Below, one piece after another: positions 32,130 to 39,833 of a stretch of 64,000 nt of DNA. How positions within the stretch are numbered: the first letter of the stretch is position 1; each line of letters opens with the position of its first letter. Below the pieces are notes generated by a model. That model saw nothing but the letters and a program-made list of their open reading frames with translations. It was not told the origin of the DNA and ran no database searches. This DNA is from Psychrobacter sp. 72-O-c. Lineage in GTDB: Bacteria; Pseudomonadota; Gammaproteobacteria; Pseudomonadales; Moraxellaceae. The position numbers and the translations under genes were made by a program. The DNA is taken from assembly GCF_904846605.1 (NCBI RefSeq), contig NZ_CAJHBI010000009.1:44819-108818 (forward strand). The letters are read 5' to 3'.

Positions 32130-33181
32130 GCTGCATCCTTACTATCCAGTAAATCAAAGTTTGGGGTGATAACTTCACCACCAATGCTGCTGGCTGCGAG
32201 TCTAGCATCACGAATACCCGCGTTATACTCGACCAGTGGCTTGGGTTCTTTGCCTTTCTCGATATCTATATCGCGTAGCTTGATAGCTGTGGCGCTATCG
32301 TCATCAGCGCAGATGATAATGCGATGACCAGGATATTGGGCGCGGATAGACTGGGCGACTGGCAGTAAGTTACCGGCATTAAAAGCAACTACTACGGGTA
32401 AGCTATAACCCATTGCATCAAACACACTCGCACCGGTCGCATAGCCTTCGCATATCAGCACAATGCCACCAGCAAACATAGCGTCTGTGCCGATGCTATA
32501 GTACGCACCGCTCACCAAACCACCTTTCAAAAACAGCTTTTCTTCATCAAGTGCGCTTGGTTCTTTTTCAAATTGGTTGTCTTGTCCGTCAGGCGCGAGT
32601 AGTTGAAGGTTGACCAGTGTTGTTTGTTGAGTTTCACTGTTGTAGTAATGCATTGGTATAACTAAGTTTTCGTGCTTATCTTGGCGTAGGCCAATGGCTG
32701 AAACGTTTTTGCGTAGTAGGTAAGGGTGATCGTCGGCAGCTGGTTTTGAATTATTCCAAATACTTTGAGCCCGACTGGCAGCATCAATACGAGCCTGGCG
32801 CTTAGCGGTTTTCTCAATCGCCTCGCGCTTGACCTGTTCGGCTTGCCATTGGGTGCGCTGCTCATCAGTCACTTCACTGGTTGCATCTAGTCCAATAGCG
32901 CCGGCTATCAAAGCATTGGTGTCATACACGTCTAAGTTGGTGTATTGCTTAACTAGCAAGAAGCCGTTACCAGCACCGCACTGTGAGCATATCCAAGTAC
33001 CTTCGCCGCGCTTGTCATCACAGCGGAATCGATCATTGCCACCGCACATCGGACAGGCTTGATGTTGATGAGCAGCATTGCTAAAAGTAATGCCAGCAGC
33101 GGGGAAAATGGTCGAGACATAATTGCCGACAGCCCCAGCGCGGATTGCTTCAAAGTCTAGTGGGGTACGTTTATCTGACAT
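32126..33181 (-). CDS. Zinc-ribbon/Toprim primase
   Basis: A 351-residue primase-type protein. The zinc ribbon is C43-x2-C46 and C65-x2-C68 in CPMCGGNDRFRCDD and WICSQCG. The C-terminal Toprim domain has IVLICEGYATGASVFDAMG near 235 with the catalytic glutamate, and IIICADDDSA near 285 with the metal-binding aspartates. It would make primers for phage replication together with the helicase in the same operon. It overlaps the next upstream gene by 11 bp. Confidence 0.9.
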   Translation of the reverse strand: MSDKRTPLDFEAIRAGAVGNYVSTIFPAAGITFSNAAHQHQACPMCGGNDRFRCDDKRGEGTWICSQCGAGNGFLLVKQYTNLDVYDTNALIAGAIGLDATSEVTDEQRTQWQAEQVKREAIEKTAKRQARIDAASRAQSIWNNSKPAADDHPYLLRKNVSAIGLRQDKHENLVIPMHYYNSETQQTTLVNLQLLAPDGQDNQFEKEPSALDEEKLFLKGGLVSGAYYSIGTDAMFAGGIVLICEGYATGASVFDAMGYSLPVVVAFNAGNLLPVAQSIRAQYPGHRIIICADDDSATAIKLRDIDIEKGKEPKPLVEYNAGIRDARLAASSIGGEVITPNFDLLDSKDAA

Positions 33182-33671
33182 TATTCTTCTCCATATTTAT
33201 CCGGGCATTTTCTAATATCGTTTGGATATGACGTAGTAGGGCCTGACCGTCTTTTTGCATTCTCGCGTATTCGTCAGCCTCAATAATCTTGTCTGCATAA
33301 GCATCCAATGCGGTGGTATTAAGATTTGCAAACTTTTGACCTAATAGCGCGATATCAACTATCTCATCACATTGATTGTTAGAGTCAGGCAACAAAAACC
33401 ATCCGGCGTTGCCATGAGCGCAGCAGATAGCATCCATAATCGCGGGCGACTGAGTGTGCTCAAGCACTAGCTCAATGGTCTCTGGCGCTAGTGTGTGGCA
33501 TGAGCGATTGGGATTCGTTTGCAATGCGAGCGTGTTGTAATTAACGCCATAAATTTCGGCTATCTTGCCTAGTGTCCCGCGTTCTTTTTTGCATGCCTGG
33601 TAGACCGCTTGGTCAAGTGATAAGACGCAGCGTTCGGCGCGTTCTGCTGCTGTAAATAGTGATGTCGACAT
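33171..33671 (-). CDS. CII-like phage regulatory protein
   Basis: The 166-residue protein opens with a helix containing LDQAVYQACKKERGTLGKIAEIYGVNYNTLALQTNPNRSCHTLAPETIELVLEHT. This helix-turn-helix-like pattern is that of the Phage_CII (DUF1019) family found second in P2- and 186-like early operons. It is followed by MDAICCAHGNAGWFLLP, also family-typical, and a helical C-terminus. It lies immediately after cro and before the primase. It likely acts in the lysis-lysogeny choice, but the target promoter is not identified here. Confidence 0.72.
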   Translation of the reverse strand: MSTSLFTAAERAERCVLSLDQAVYQACKKERGTLGKIAEIYGVNYNTLALQTNPNRSCHTLAPETIELVLEHTQSPAIMDAICCAHGNAGWFLLPDSNNQCDEIVDIALLGQKFANLNTTALDAYADKIIEADEYARMQKDGQALLRHIQTILENARINMEKNNVR

Positions 33672-33712
33672 ATTGCCCCCGTTATTGTCGTTCTGTTATT
33701 AGTCGCGATTGG

Positions 33713-33961
33713 TTATGCTAGGTCTTGTTGATTACTAGCATCGTTAGCGGGTTCGGGAAATACATCAGGACGTAGCTCGTGACATGGCACACCCGTTACT
33801 TGCGATACTTTCACTACGTACTTAGTACTACATTTGCCATCACGGTTTAGCATTGAAGATATTTGGGAGGCATTTTTCAACCCTAGTAGCTTTGCAAGAT
33901 TTGTCTGTGAGCCAGCATTATTGATTGCTTTTTCTAATGCTTGCTTTGGTGAGATAGTCAT
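33713..33961 (-). CDS. Cro/YdaS-like HTH regulator (82 aa)
   Basis: A small helix-turn-helix protein: PKQALEKAINNAGSQTNLAKLLGLKNASQISSMLNR carries the HTH, with AKLLG and the recognition helix ASQISSML. It is divergent from the CI-like gene and is the first gene of the early operon, the place of cro. It would compete with CI for the shared GCAATTGC operators. Confidence 0.75.
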   Translation of the reverse strand: MTISPKQALEKAINNAGSQTNLAKLLGLKNASQISSMLNRDGKCSTKYVVKVSQVTGVPCHELRPDVFPEPANDASNQQDLA

Positions 33962-33991
33962 TATTTAACTCCAATTGCGTTTGATTGCCCT

Positions 33992-34020
33992 AATATAATG
34001 CAATTGCTTTAAATATGCAA
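33992..34020 (-). promoter_or_regulatory. Early promoter PR for cro
   Basis: On the minus strand TTGCAT (34015-34020) and TATATT (33992-33997) are separated by 17 bp. The GCAATTGC palindrome at 34000-34007 is in the spacer and GCAAATGC at 34017-34024 overlaps the -35, so repressor binding would block it. Confidence 0.65.
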
Positions 34021-34082
34021 ATGCAAAATGGATTATCTTATAAAAGCATTTGCTTTTAATATGACCTATGTAAGGCAATTGC
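34000..34082. promoter_or_regulatory. Operator cluster between cro and cI (four GCAATTGC-like sites)
   Basis: Sites: GCAATTGC 34000-34007, GCAAATGC 34017-34024, GCATTTGC 34046-34053 and GCAATTGC 34075-34082. The last three are spaced 29 bp apart. The same palindrome occurs twice at the promoter after cI. They are the likely binding sites of the CI-like and Cro-like proteins. Confidence 0.7.
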
Positions 34083-34116
34083 CTGCATTCTAATAATCAA
34101 ATTAAGAAGGTGAGTT

Positions 34117-34830
34117 ATGGCATTCGGTCATAGAGTGCGCGATGAGCGTATTGAAAAAGGTCTAACTCAACAGCAATTAGCGGACGCTATTGGCGTCAAT
34201 CAGCCTGTTATTGGGAGTATTGAGTCGCGTGACAGTGAAACGTCTAAACATGCGTCTAAGATAGCCGCAGAGCTGTCAGTAAATTTAGATTGGTTGCTCA
34301 CAGGCAAAGGCAGTAAAGGCACGCTAAAGGTAGCTAGTAACAAGGCCACGTATGATTCTGGTCTGTCTCTGTGGGATGATGACACGGTAATGTCTGATGA
34401 CGATGTAGAGCTGCCTTTCTATAGTAAGGTCCAGATTGCGGCGGGGAATGGCATGGCAAATGATGATCTAAAGTCTTATCGTAACTTGAGATTTAGTAAG
34501 CGATCTCTTAGAGATGCAAATGTAAACTCTAAAGATGCAATTGTCGTAAAGGTAACGGGCGATAGCATGGAACGTCTGATTTTAGACGGCGCAACCATTG
34601 CGGTAGACACTAGCAAGGCTGGACTGCCTATAAAAGACAATAGGATTTACGCGCTGGAGACTGATGGGGATTTGCGCTGTAAGTATATCCAACGCGTGCC
34701 GGGCGGTAAAATTAAGCTGATAAGCGAAAACACTATGTATGCTGATGAGGTATATGATATGGCAGAATTTTCAAAGCTTTATCGTATCGTCGGTTGGGTG
34801 TTTTGGTGGTCAACACTGGCTAAATGGTAA
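34117..34830 (+). CDS. CI-like repressor (HTH + S24 peptidase)
   Basis: The 237-residue protein begins with an XRE HTH domain (VRDERIEKGLTQQQLADAIGVNQ, recognition helix about 28-36). It ends with a LexA/S24 self-cleavage domain. S150 in GDSMERL and K189 in LRCKYIQR are the expected catalytic pair. A109-G110 in IAAGNGM is a likely cleavage bond. RecA-activated cleavage would induce the prophage. It is divergent from cro, with shared operators. The presence of all key residues suggests that induction by DNA damage is intact. Confidence 0.9.
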   Translation: MAFGHRVRDERIEKGLTQQQLADAIGVNQPVIGSIESRDSETSKHASKIAAELSVNLDWLLTGKGSKGTLKVASNKATYDSGLSLWDDDTVMSDDDVELPFYSKVQIAAGNGMANDDLKSYRNLRFSKRSLRDANVNSKDAIVVKVTGDSMERLILDGATIAVDTSKAGLPIKDNRIYALETDGDLRCKYIQRVPGGKIKLISENTMYADEVYDMAEFSKLYRIVGWVFWWSTLAKW

Positions 34831-34859
34831 TTATTTAACTAAAAATATAAATAAATATC

Positions 34860-34897
34860 GCAATTGCATTGACAAGTGTTAATGCAATTGCTTTAAT
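34860..34897 (+). promoter_or_regulatory. Strong rightward promoter with two repressor palindromes
   Basis: A perfect TTGACA (34869-34874) and TTTAAT (34892-34897) are 17 bp apart. GCAATTGC sits just upstream of the -35 (34860-34867) and again at the spacer end (34884-34891). The operator copies are identical to those near cro, so CI probably silences the 34930-39489 operon in the lysogen. Confidence 0.75.
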
Positions 34898-34929
34898 ATA
34901 CCCGTAATCAACAAAACGGGTATATCGTC

Positions 34930-35166
34930 ATGTCACATTCTAATCGTCCAGACATTCTCCAATCCCCACGCGTTCAAGCGCAACTTGATCGTATCAGAAA
35001 GACCCTAGCGTGGCGTAATAGACAGCTCCACGCAACCGAGCAGCAACTCACTCATTCCGAGCAACAACTCAAAATCACAGTCCGTGGCTACCGCCAAGTG
35101 CTGGGTCTTGTCGTGCTCGCATTGATTGTTCTCATCGCTATTTTGGTGATGGGAGGTTTCGCATGA
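34930..35166 (+). CDS. Single-pass membrane protein with coiled coil (78 aa)
   Basis: The first 55 residues are helical and polar (RNRQLHATEQQLTHSEQQLK repeats suggest a coiled coil). They are followed by one transmembrane helix (GLVVLALIVLIAILVMGG). It is the first gene after the repressed promoter and overlaps the next gene by 4 bp. Function unknown; the shape (cytoplasmic coiled coil plus C-terminal anchor) recalls phage inner-membrane accessory proteins. Confidence 0.6.
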   Translation: MSHSNRPDILQSPRVQAQLDRIRKTLAWRNRQLHATEQQLTHSEQQLKITVRGYRQVLGLVVLALIVLIAILVMGGFA

Positions 35167-36029
35167 GCAAGTCAAAACCTATACCAAAATTAATCAGTCG
35201 CTTTGAAATCGGGTTTGATGATGAAACCAAAGCTGAAATCAGTGCACTAAAAAGTAAAATTGATGAATTAACCCGTGGTCTGTCAGCAAAAGATGGCAGT
35301 CACGGCGAGCGCTTACTTGCTGCTATGCAAGCTGAAGCAGCTAATGACACGCCTAAGCCTGCGCTTGAGCAGATGGGGCAGTGGGTGTTTGAAGGCGAGC
35401 CTGAGTATATTGAATCAGCTGGTGTTGATAAAGAAGGTCATGCGTATTGCTGCGCTGGCGATAAAACAGAGATTTCTGCGGCGATGGTTGACGGGATTTT
35501 TAAAGGCACTAGGAGTTATTGGAAGTGCATAGCAGGCGATTTTGACGGCTCTGATTGGCGTAATTCTGCTATCAACCGCGAAACCGTCAACGATGTCGAG
35601 TATCTAAGCGACACGCCTGAAGATGATGATACTGCGCTTGAATCTCCTATATTTAGCGATGAAGAGCTTGCTGAAGTATTCCCACAAATCACCCAAGCTG
35701 ATATGCAGCTTATCTTTATAAAAAACCTAGCAACCACTCTTATCCAGCGTATGCACAGCATGGACCGCTTTAGTGAAGATGACTGTCACATTGGTGGTAA
35801 CAAGCTGATGGTTTGGGATATTTTGATTTACGAACCTCTAAATACTTACTCGATTTTAATACGACGCAATAAAAAACATAAAGTTGCGGACTTATTAATT
35901 TTTAACAACACCGGTCCAGTCGTAGATACAGAATGGCATACTCTAAGCGAAGCATTTGCAACGTTACGCACCATAACTGAAGCCGAACTGCCAGCATTTC
36001 TGGCGGCATTGGAGGCTTGCTATGCGTAA
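35163..36029 (+). CDS. Phage protein of unknown function (288 aa)
   Basis: A soluble acidic protein. A helical, charged N-terminus of about 60 residues with DETKAEISALKSKIDELTRGL is followed by a region containing EGHAYCCAGDKTEISAAMVDG and a beta-rich C-terminus. No family recognised. It is coupled to both neighbours by short overlaps in an early rightward operon under CI control. Confidence 0.6.
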   Translation: MSKSKPIPKLISRFEIGFDDETKAEISALKSKIDELTRGLSAKDGSHGERLLAAMQAEAANDTPKPALEQMGQWVFEGEPEYIESAGVDKEGHAYCCAGDKTEISAAMVDGIFKGTRSYWKCIAGDFDGSDWRNSAINRETVNDVEYLSDTPEDDDTALESPIFSDEELAEVFPQITQADMQLIFIKNLATTLIQRMHSMDRFSEDDCHIGGNKLMVWDILIYEPLNTYSILIRRNKKHKVADLLIFNNTGPVVDTEWHTLSEAFATLRTITEAELPAFLAALEACYA

Positions 36030-36387
36030 TATTCATGCCTTTAGCGTCAGCGCTCAACTTCAACTTATCAAATCCAAGTCCCAACTAAGTAACAGCGTCA
36101 GTGCTCAAGCACTGGCGGCTGCTAGTGCTGCGTGGGCTCATTATCAAAGCCGATATGACCATATGCGTACTAATAACATGCTGGTCGCTATCCGCAGAAA
36201 TATCGCATTAATCATCGCCCAAGTCATCGGTCGAGTGTGTCGTATCAATCCGCTGATGTGGGCTGAGCTGCACAAACTTGACGCGGTATTAAAGTACGCG
36301 CTCGATCACGGTATCAACTTAGAGCCCAATCCATTCCCAATCGCTGCCAATGACGATACCAACTTAGATGAGGTGAGCAATGCGTGA
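36022..36387 (+). CDS. Phage protein of unknown function (121 aa)
   Basis: A mainly helical, slightly basic protein overlapping the previous gene by 8 bp and the next by 8 bp. It has a hydrophobic patch (ALIIAQVIGRVCRINPLMW) too short and polar for a sure membrane helix. No motif recognised. Confidence 0.55.
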   Translation: MRNIHAFSVSAQLQLIKSKSQLSNSVSAQALAAASAAWAHYQSRYDHMRTNNMLVAIRRNIALIIAQVIGRVCRINPLMWAELHKLDAVLKYALDHGINLEPNPFPIAANDDTNLDEVSNA

Positions 36388-36889
36388 TTCTAAAAAACCG
36401 TTGATGATCAATATATGCGGTGCGCCCCGCATCGGTGTGACTACTGCCTGTGAGCGCGTACAGCGTTGCTTGAATGCGCAAGGCGTCATCACAGACGTGC
36501 TCACGCTCGAGCGCGGTATTGATGTCGTGAATTTTGAGGATGATTTCGTGCTTGGCAACTATATGCACCTCGACGTCATCTTGTTTGATAAGCATCGCAA
36601 TACCGAGTCGGCTATCAAGCGCCGTTTGATTCAGCCCTTGTGGTTTGACGACGGTGTCCTCCCTCATATCAGCGTACTGATGAGCTGTACGCTAGAAGTG
36701 TATCAGCGCCACACGAGAAATCGCGGGTCAAAGCGTCAGATGGCAGCGCAACACGAAGCGTATCTGTCAGCGGGTAAAGAACACTACGGCACTCGCAATC
36801 ATCATGCTGTCGATATAGATGGTAAAAATGGCCAGCTGTATGCGGCGGGTACGATTAAGAGCTTGATATTTAAGGAGCTGGGGCGATGA
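36380..36889 (+). CDS. P-loop-like protein with degenerate Walker A (169 aa)
   Basis: The N-terminus PLMINICGAPRIGVTTACERVQRCL is strand, loop and helix with the spacing of a kinase P-loop (G-x4-G-[K]-T), but valine replaces the lysine. A likely Walker B, MHLDVILFDK, follows at about 62-71. A basic helical lid (HTRNRGSKRQMAAQHEAYL) is at about 115. It resembles the adenylate/thymidylate kinase fold with a changed nucleotide site, so it may bind but not hydrolyse ATP. Operon position suggests an early phage function. Confidence 0.55.
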   Translation: MRDSKKPLMINICGAPRIGVTTACERVQRCLNAQGVITDVLTLERGIDVVNFEDDFVLGNYMHLDVILFDKHRNTESAIKRRLIQPLWFDDGVLPHISVLMSCTLEVYQRHTRNRGSKRQMAAQHEAYLSAGKEHYGTRNHHAVDIDGKNGQLYAAGTIKSLIFKELGR

Positions 36890-37128
36890 GAGTCTCATTT
36901 GAATTAACCAGTAATCAAGATATTCAGAAAATAGTCGCAGAACGTATCCAACTTATTGAATTTAATTTTCTAATGGAAATAAAAAGCTTTTCTATAAAGC
37001 AGATGAACAGCAGCGATTTTGGCTGTGATTTTGAGTCGTTAAGTTCAGAGGAGGTTAAACAGGCTTTATCTGGTTGGGAGTGCGAGCAAAGCTTTGAAGT
37101 TCGGCTAGAATTCAAAGGAGGTAGATGA
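36886..37128 (+). CDS. Small phage protein of unknown function (80 aa)
   Basis: Start overlaps the previous stop (ATGA). It has a beta/alpha mix, with FELTSNQDIQKIVAERIQLIEFNF at the N-terminus and FEVRLEFKGGR at the C-terminus. No motif recognised. Coupling to its neighbours is the main support. Confidence 0.5.
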   Translation: MRVSFELTSNQDIQKIVAERIQLIEFNFLMEIKSFSIKQMNSSDFGCDFESLSSEEVKQALSGWECEQSFEVRLEFKGGR

Positions 37129-37130
37129 AG

Positions 37131-37328
37131 ATGCGTAAAACACTATCACTTAGCCCTCGCACGCATCTGTTTATCAAAGATAGTGCGCTCTTTATCAAGT
37201 TACAACGTCCGCACAACTTAAACCCGGATAAGGCTGACTTTTATATTATTAAAAAATTCAGTATTAGCCGACTAAAAGAAATCCGCGATTGGGCGGATGA
37301 AATAATAAACGAGAGTGAGATTAAGTAA
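37131..37328 (+). CDS. Small basic phage protein (65 aa)
   Basis: I take the second ATG at 37131 as start: GGAGGT lies 8-9 nt upstream; the ATG at 37125 is only 2 nt from it. The protein is basic with a strand-loop N-terminus (MRKTLSLSPRTHLFIKDSALFIKL) and a helical C-terminus. Its stop overlaps the next start by 1 bp. Function unknown. Confidence 0.5.
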   Translation: MRKTLSLSPRTHLFIKDSALFIKLQRPHNLNPDKADFYIIKKFSISRLKEIRDWADEIINESEIK

Positions 37329-37546
37329 TGGCCAAACAAATTAAAAGAGTTAAGTTTGCAAGCAATGGCTACGGCTTGAGCTGGTTGGAAGTAGACACGC
37401 GGTGCTGGGAAATCGTTGATGCTTGCGGTGCCGGTCGGCATTTAATCGGTCGGGCATGTCGCCTGGCTGACCGTGGGATGAAAATAGAATATCGCGATGG
37501 CTCAAGCTATACGCGTATTAACGCTAATGTTGAGATGATGGGGTAA
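37328..37546 (+). CDS. Small phage protein of unknown function (72 aa)
   Basis: Beta-rich small protein (IKRVKFASNGYGLSWLEVD, then GMKIEYRDGSSYTRINANVEMMG). Three cysteines (RCWEIVDACGAG and ACRL) might bind metal, but no standard zinc pattern is visible. Operon position only; function unknown. Confidence 0.5.
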   Translation: MAKQIKRVKFASNGYGLSWLEVDTRCWEIVDACGAGRHLIGRACRLADRGMKIEYRDGSSYTRINANVEMMG

Positions 37547-37616
37547 CACCTGAAAGCCAATCTCTATTATTAAATTAATTTTAAACTGCCCAAAAGGGCA
37601 AAACTGGAGCAAGACT

Positions 37617-37970
37617 ATGAGTAATTTAAAACCAACTGATACCACTAAATTTCTAGGTGATTTGACTGGTGGTGCTTTTATAGACCAAATCGGACATGCG
37701 CTAAGTGATGTTGCTGATGCGGTAGTTGCGACTGGCAAAAAAGGTCAAGTCAAAATTACACTGGATATCGAGCAGATGGGTGACAAGGAATCTTTGCAAG
37801 TTGGTATCAAACATAAGCTTGAATATAACGCGCCTGAGAAGTTTGGTAGCCGTAAAGAAGATTATGCTCGTAAGACCCCGATGTATGTAAACGGTGGTGG
37901 AGAGGTGAGTCTATTTGCGAATCATACAGCTGGGCTGTTTGACCAAACCAACCAAGAAACAGACGTCTAA
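37617..37970 (+). CDS. Phage protein of unknown function (117 aa), next to a DUF2303 gene
   Basis: The 117-residue protein has a Gly/Ala-containing helical start (TDTTKFLGDLTGGAFIDQIGHALSDVADAVVATGKKG), then VKITLDIEQMGDKESLQVGI and a C-terminal beta segment. The next gene is a YfdQ-like DUF2303 gene; in E. coli prophage CPS-53, yfdP precedes yfdQ, and this gene occupies that place. Homology to YfdP not claimed. Confidence 0.6.
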   Translation: MSNLKPTDTTKFLGDLTGGAFIDQIGHALSDVADAVVATGKKGQVKITLDIEQMGDKESLQVGIKHKLEYNAPEKFGSRKEDYARKTPMYVNGGGEVSLFANHTAGLFDQTNQETDV

Positions 37971-38051
37971 CCAAAGTCATTTTAACCATAAGTGGGTGCG
38001 TCAACACCCACTTATCACTATCAAACAAACTCACCCTATTAGGATTGTATC

Positions 38052-38888
38052 ATGGAAAATTATCAAGATTATAAAACCGAATCAGCAGTTGCAGCTGATC
38101 TAGCTTTAGAAGCAAATACTTTAAAGTTTACACACATTGCTGACCGAACCATTCTTGTCGCACCAAACGCTAAAACTCTAGATGTGGAGCAATTTGAAGC
38201 GGGTCGCAGCCGTAAGCGTGGTTGTTTCACTACTCAGGATATCGATAGTTTTGTTGGTTATATTGAGAACGTTGAGCAACCAGAACATATCAAAATCTTT
38301 ATTGATAAAGACCACATGAGCGCCCTTGCTATTTTAAATTTTGGGGCTGATGGGTTTGAACAAGGTCACTTAGACGACAAGGCTGCGCTGCTAGCTCAAA
38401 AAACAGTCACTTTTAGCAAGCTTTTATCGATGCACAATCAAGGTCGTTGCAATCAAAAAGTATTTGCTGAGTTTCTTGAAGACTGGGGCCATCAAGTCAT
38501 TGCTAAAGATAAAGATGGTAATGAGATCGAGAATGCCAAAGCCATTAATGCCATTCGTAATATGCAAATAAGCGAAAATGCACAGACAGATAGCAGCGTT
38601 GGTGATTATCGTGAGAGTCGGTCGCGTCTTGAGTCAGTTGAAGCTAAGAGCATCGATGGCGCTTTGCCTTCTTACCTCGAAGTTACAGACAATTGCTATA
38701 GCGGATTTGCAGATCGTACTTTAAAGCTAAGAATGGGTATTAGTAACGTTGATGGATCGCCTGTCTTTAAGTTAGAGATTATCGGTCTTCAACTTATAGA
38801 AGATGAATCAGCTAAAGAGTTTGTCGAAATTCTCTTAAATGAGCGATTAGGCGATATTCCAATTGCTATTGGGTCTTTCAAAGGCTAA
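38052..38888 (+). CDS. DUF2303 family protein (YfdQ-like)
   Basis: The 278-residue protein has the DUF2303 pattern: RSRKRGCFTTQDIDSFVGYIE, IFIDKDHMSALAILNFGADGFEQGHLDDKAALLAQKTVTFSKLL, then FLEDWGHQVI. The family is widespread in early operons of temperate phages and has no firmly known role. Its place between CI-controlled genes and the integrase module is typical. A weak terminator follows. Confidence 0.7.
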   Translation: MENYQDYKTESAVAADLALEANTLKFTHIADRTILVAPNAKTLDVEQFEAGRSRKRGCFTTQDIDSFVGYIENVEQPEHIKIFIDKDHMSALAILNFGADGFEQGHLDDKAALLAQKTVTFSKLLSMHNQGRCNQKVFAEFLEDWGHQVIAKDKDGNEIENAKAINAIRNMQISENAQTDSSVGDYRESRSRLESVEAKSIDGALPSYLEVTDNCYSGFADRTLKLRMGISNVDGSPVFKLEIIGLQLIEDESAKEFVEILLNERLGDIPIAIGSFKG

Positions 38889-38901
38889 TTGCTTACTTTT
38901 A

Positions 38902-38940
38902 CCAAAAGCCCTGCCTTTATTATTTAGGTAGGGTTTTTAT
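38902..38940 (+). terminator. Terminator after the DUF2303 gene
   Basis: CCCTGCC/GGTAGGG stem (one mismatch) with an 11-nt A/T loop, followed by TTTTTAT on the + strand. Confidence 0.6.
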
Positions 38941-38952
38941 AAGGATTTTAAT

Positions 38953-39153
38953 ATGGCAGACGAAGCGGATCGCGCAAACGACATAGCAGAATTATCACTT
39001 GCTAATATTTTAAATAACTCACCTAAATTTATAACTTTATCCTTGGCTGAGTGCAAAGAGTGCGGTGAAGATATCCCCCTTAAGCGCCAAGCGCTTGGTG
39101 CAGTAAGCCGATGCGTTGACTGTCAGAATGAGTTTGAGAAAAGGGGACGGTGA
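38953..39153 (+). CDS. TraR/DksA-type zinc-finger protein (66 aa)
   Basis: A compact protein with CKECGEDIPLKRQALGAVSRCVDCQ, i.e. C-x2-C and C-x2-C about 17 residues apart, the C4 zinc finger of TraR/DksA family proteins. These bind the RNA polymerase secondary channel and alter transcription. The N-terminal helix is short, as in TraR. Confidence 0.8.
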   Translation: MADEADRANDIAELSLANILNNSPKFITLSLAECKECGEDIPLKRQALGAVSRCVDCQNEFEKRGR

Positions 39154-39268
39154 TGCTAACCAATAATGAGCAACTTTTAGCAATCACGGGCTCGGCGCGA
39201 CGATACTTGCTGAGCTGGTTGTCGCAGTGATTTGGCTGATATCGATTGAGTTAAGCAAGGGAGAGTAA
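39153..39268 (+). pseudogene. Possible frameshifted small membrane-protein gene
   Basis: An ATG at 39153, with GGGG and close coupling to the previous stop, opens a frame that ends after 25 codons (39230). The overlapping frame from about 39175 reads NHGLGATILAELVVAVIWLISIELSKGE and ends at 39268, right before the next gene. The second stretch is a credible transmembrane helix. A one-base shift in CAACTTTTAGC would join the two into a protein of about 38 residues. Could also be chance. Confidence 0.3.
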
Positions 39269-39270
39269 TT

Positions 39271-39489
39271 GTGATTAAATTGGAATATAAGATTGTCTCT
39301 GAGACCGCTGCGCCAAACGGGAAGTCTACTATAGATATAAAATGCCCGTTCTGTAAAACAATAACAACAGCTTACCTTCGATCTATGGCGGGGTGTGGTA
39401 AAGGGTGTAACGGTTGTACAGCGAGGCATGAATATAGAGGCAGGTATTCTCGTAAAGAGAATGATGGCATAAGATCGGAACAGGAGTAA
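39271..39489 (+). CDS. Small zinc-ribbon-like protein (72 aa)
   Basis: GTG start. IDIKCPFCKTITTAYLRSMAGCGKGCNGCTARHEYRGRY contains C-x2-C and C-x3-C-x2-C, suggesting a zinc ribbon. The Arg/Lys-rich tail could bind nucleic acid. No family recognised. It is the last gene before the excisionase-like gene. Confidence 0.55.
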   Translation: MIKLEYKIVSETAAPNGKSTIDIKCPFCKTITTAYLRSMAGCGKGCNGCTARHEYRGRYSRKENDGIRSEQE

Positions 39490-39494
39490 CTAAA

Positions 39495-39833
39495 GTGGAA
39501 GTCATTGAGATTATTGAATCAAACGTACCTTTGGACTGGGTAACGCAGCCACAATTTGGTAAACTAATTGGCTTACCACAGGCTCGACTTTACCAGGCAA
39601 AAGACAACTGGCCTGAAGGTCTGGTTTGGCAAAAGATTAATAACAAGATTTACTTTAGTCTACGGGGGTGGAATGAGTGGATGAGTCAGCAGGGTACCCA
39701 AAAGGCGTCCGAGTACGAGGCGACAGCGTTGAAATTAATATCCCAATCGGCGGTGAGCGGTGCTCCTTCACCTTGCCGTACACGGCGACACCAAAAAATA
39801 TTGCCCAAGCGGGAAAGTTACGAGCTAGTTTGA
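39495..39833 (+). CDS. xis: Excisionase-like protein
   Basis: The first about 66 residues match phage excisionases: LDWVTQPQFGKLIGLPQARLYQAKDNWPEGLVWQKINNKIYFSLRGWNEWMSQQ is a small winged-helix domain that would bend att DNA and steer the integrase to excision. The last 46 residues overlap the integrase start in another frame by 157 bp and look less conserved. It lies immediately upstream of the integrase, in lambda order. Confidence 0.7.
   Translation: MEVIEIIESNVPLDWVTQPQFGKLIGLPQARLYQAKDNWPEGLVWQKINNKIYFSLRGWNEWMSQQGTQKASEYEATALKLISQSAVSGAPSPCRTRRHQKILPKRESYELV

Noticed and set aside
34028..34075. Promoter for the CI gene
   Set aside because: Several TATAAA-like hexamers exist but none has a convincing -35 at the right distance, so I do not assign it.
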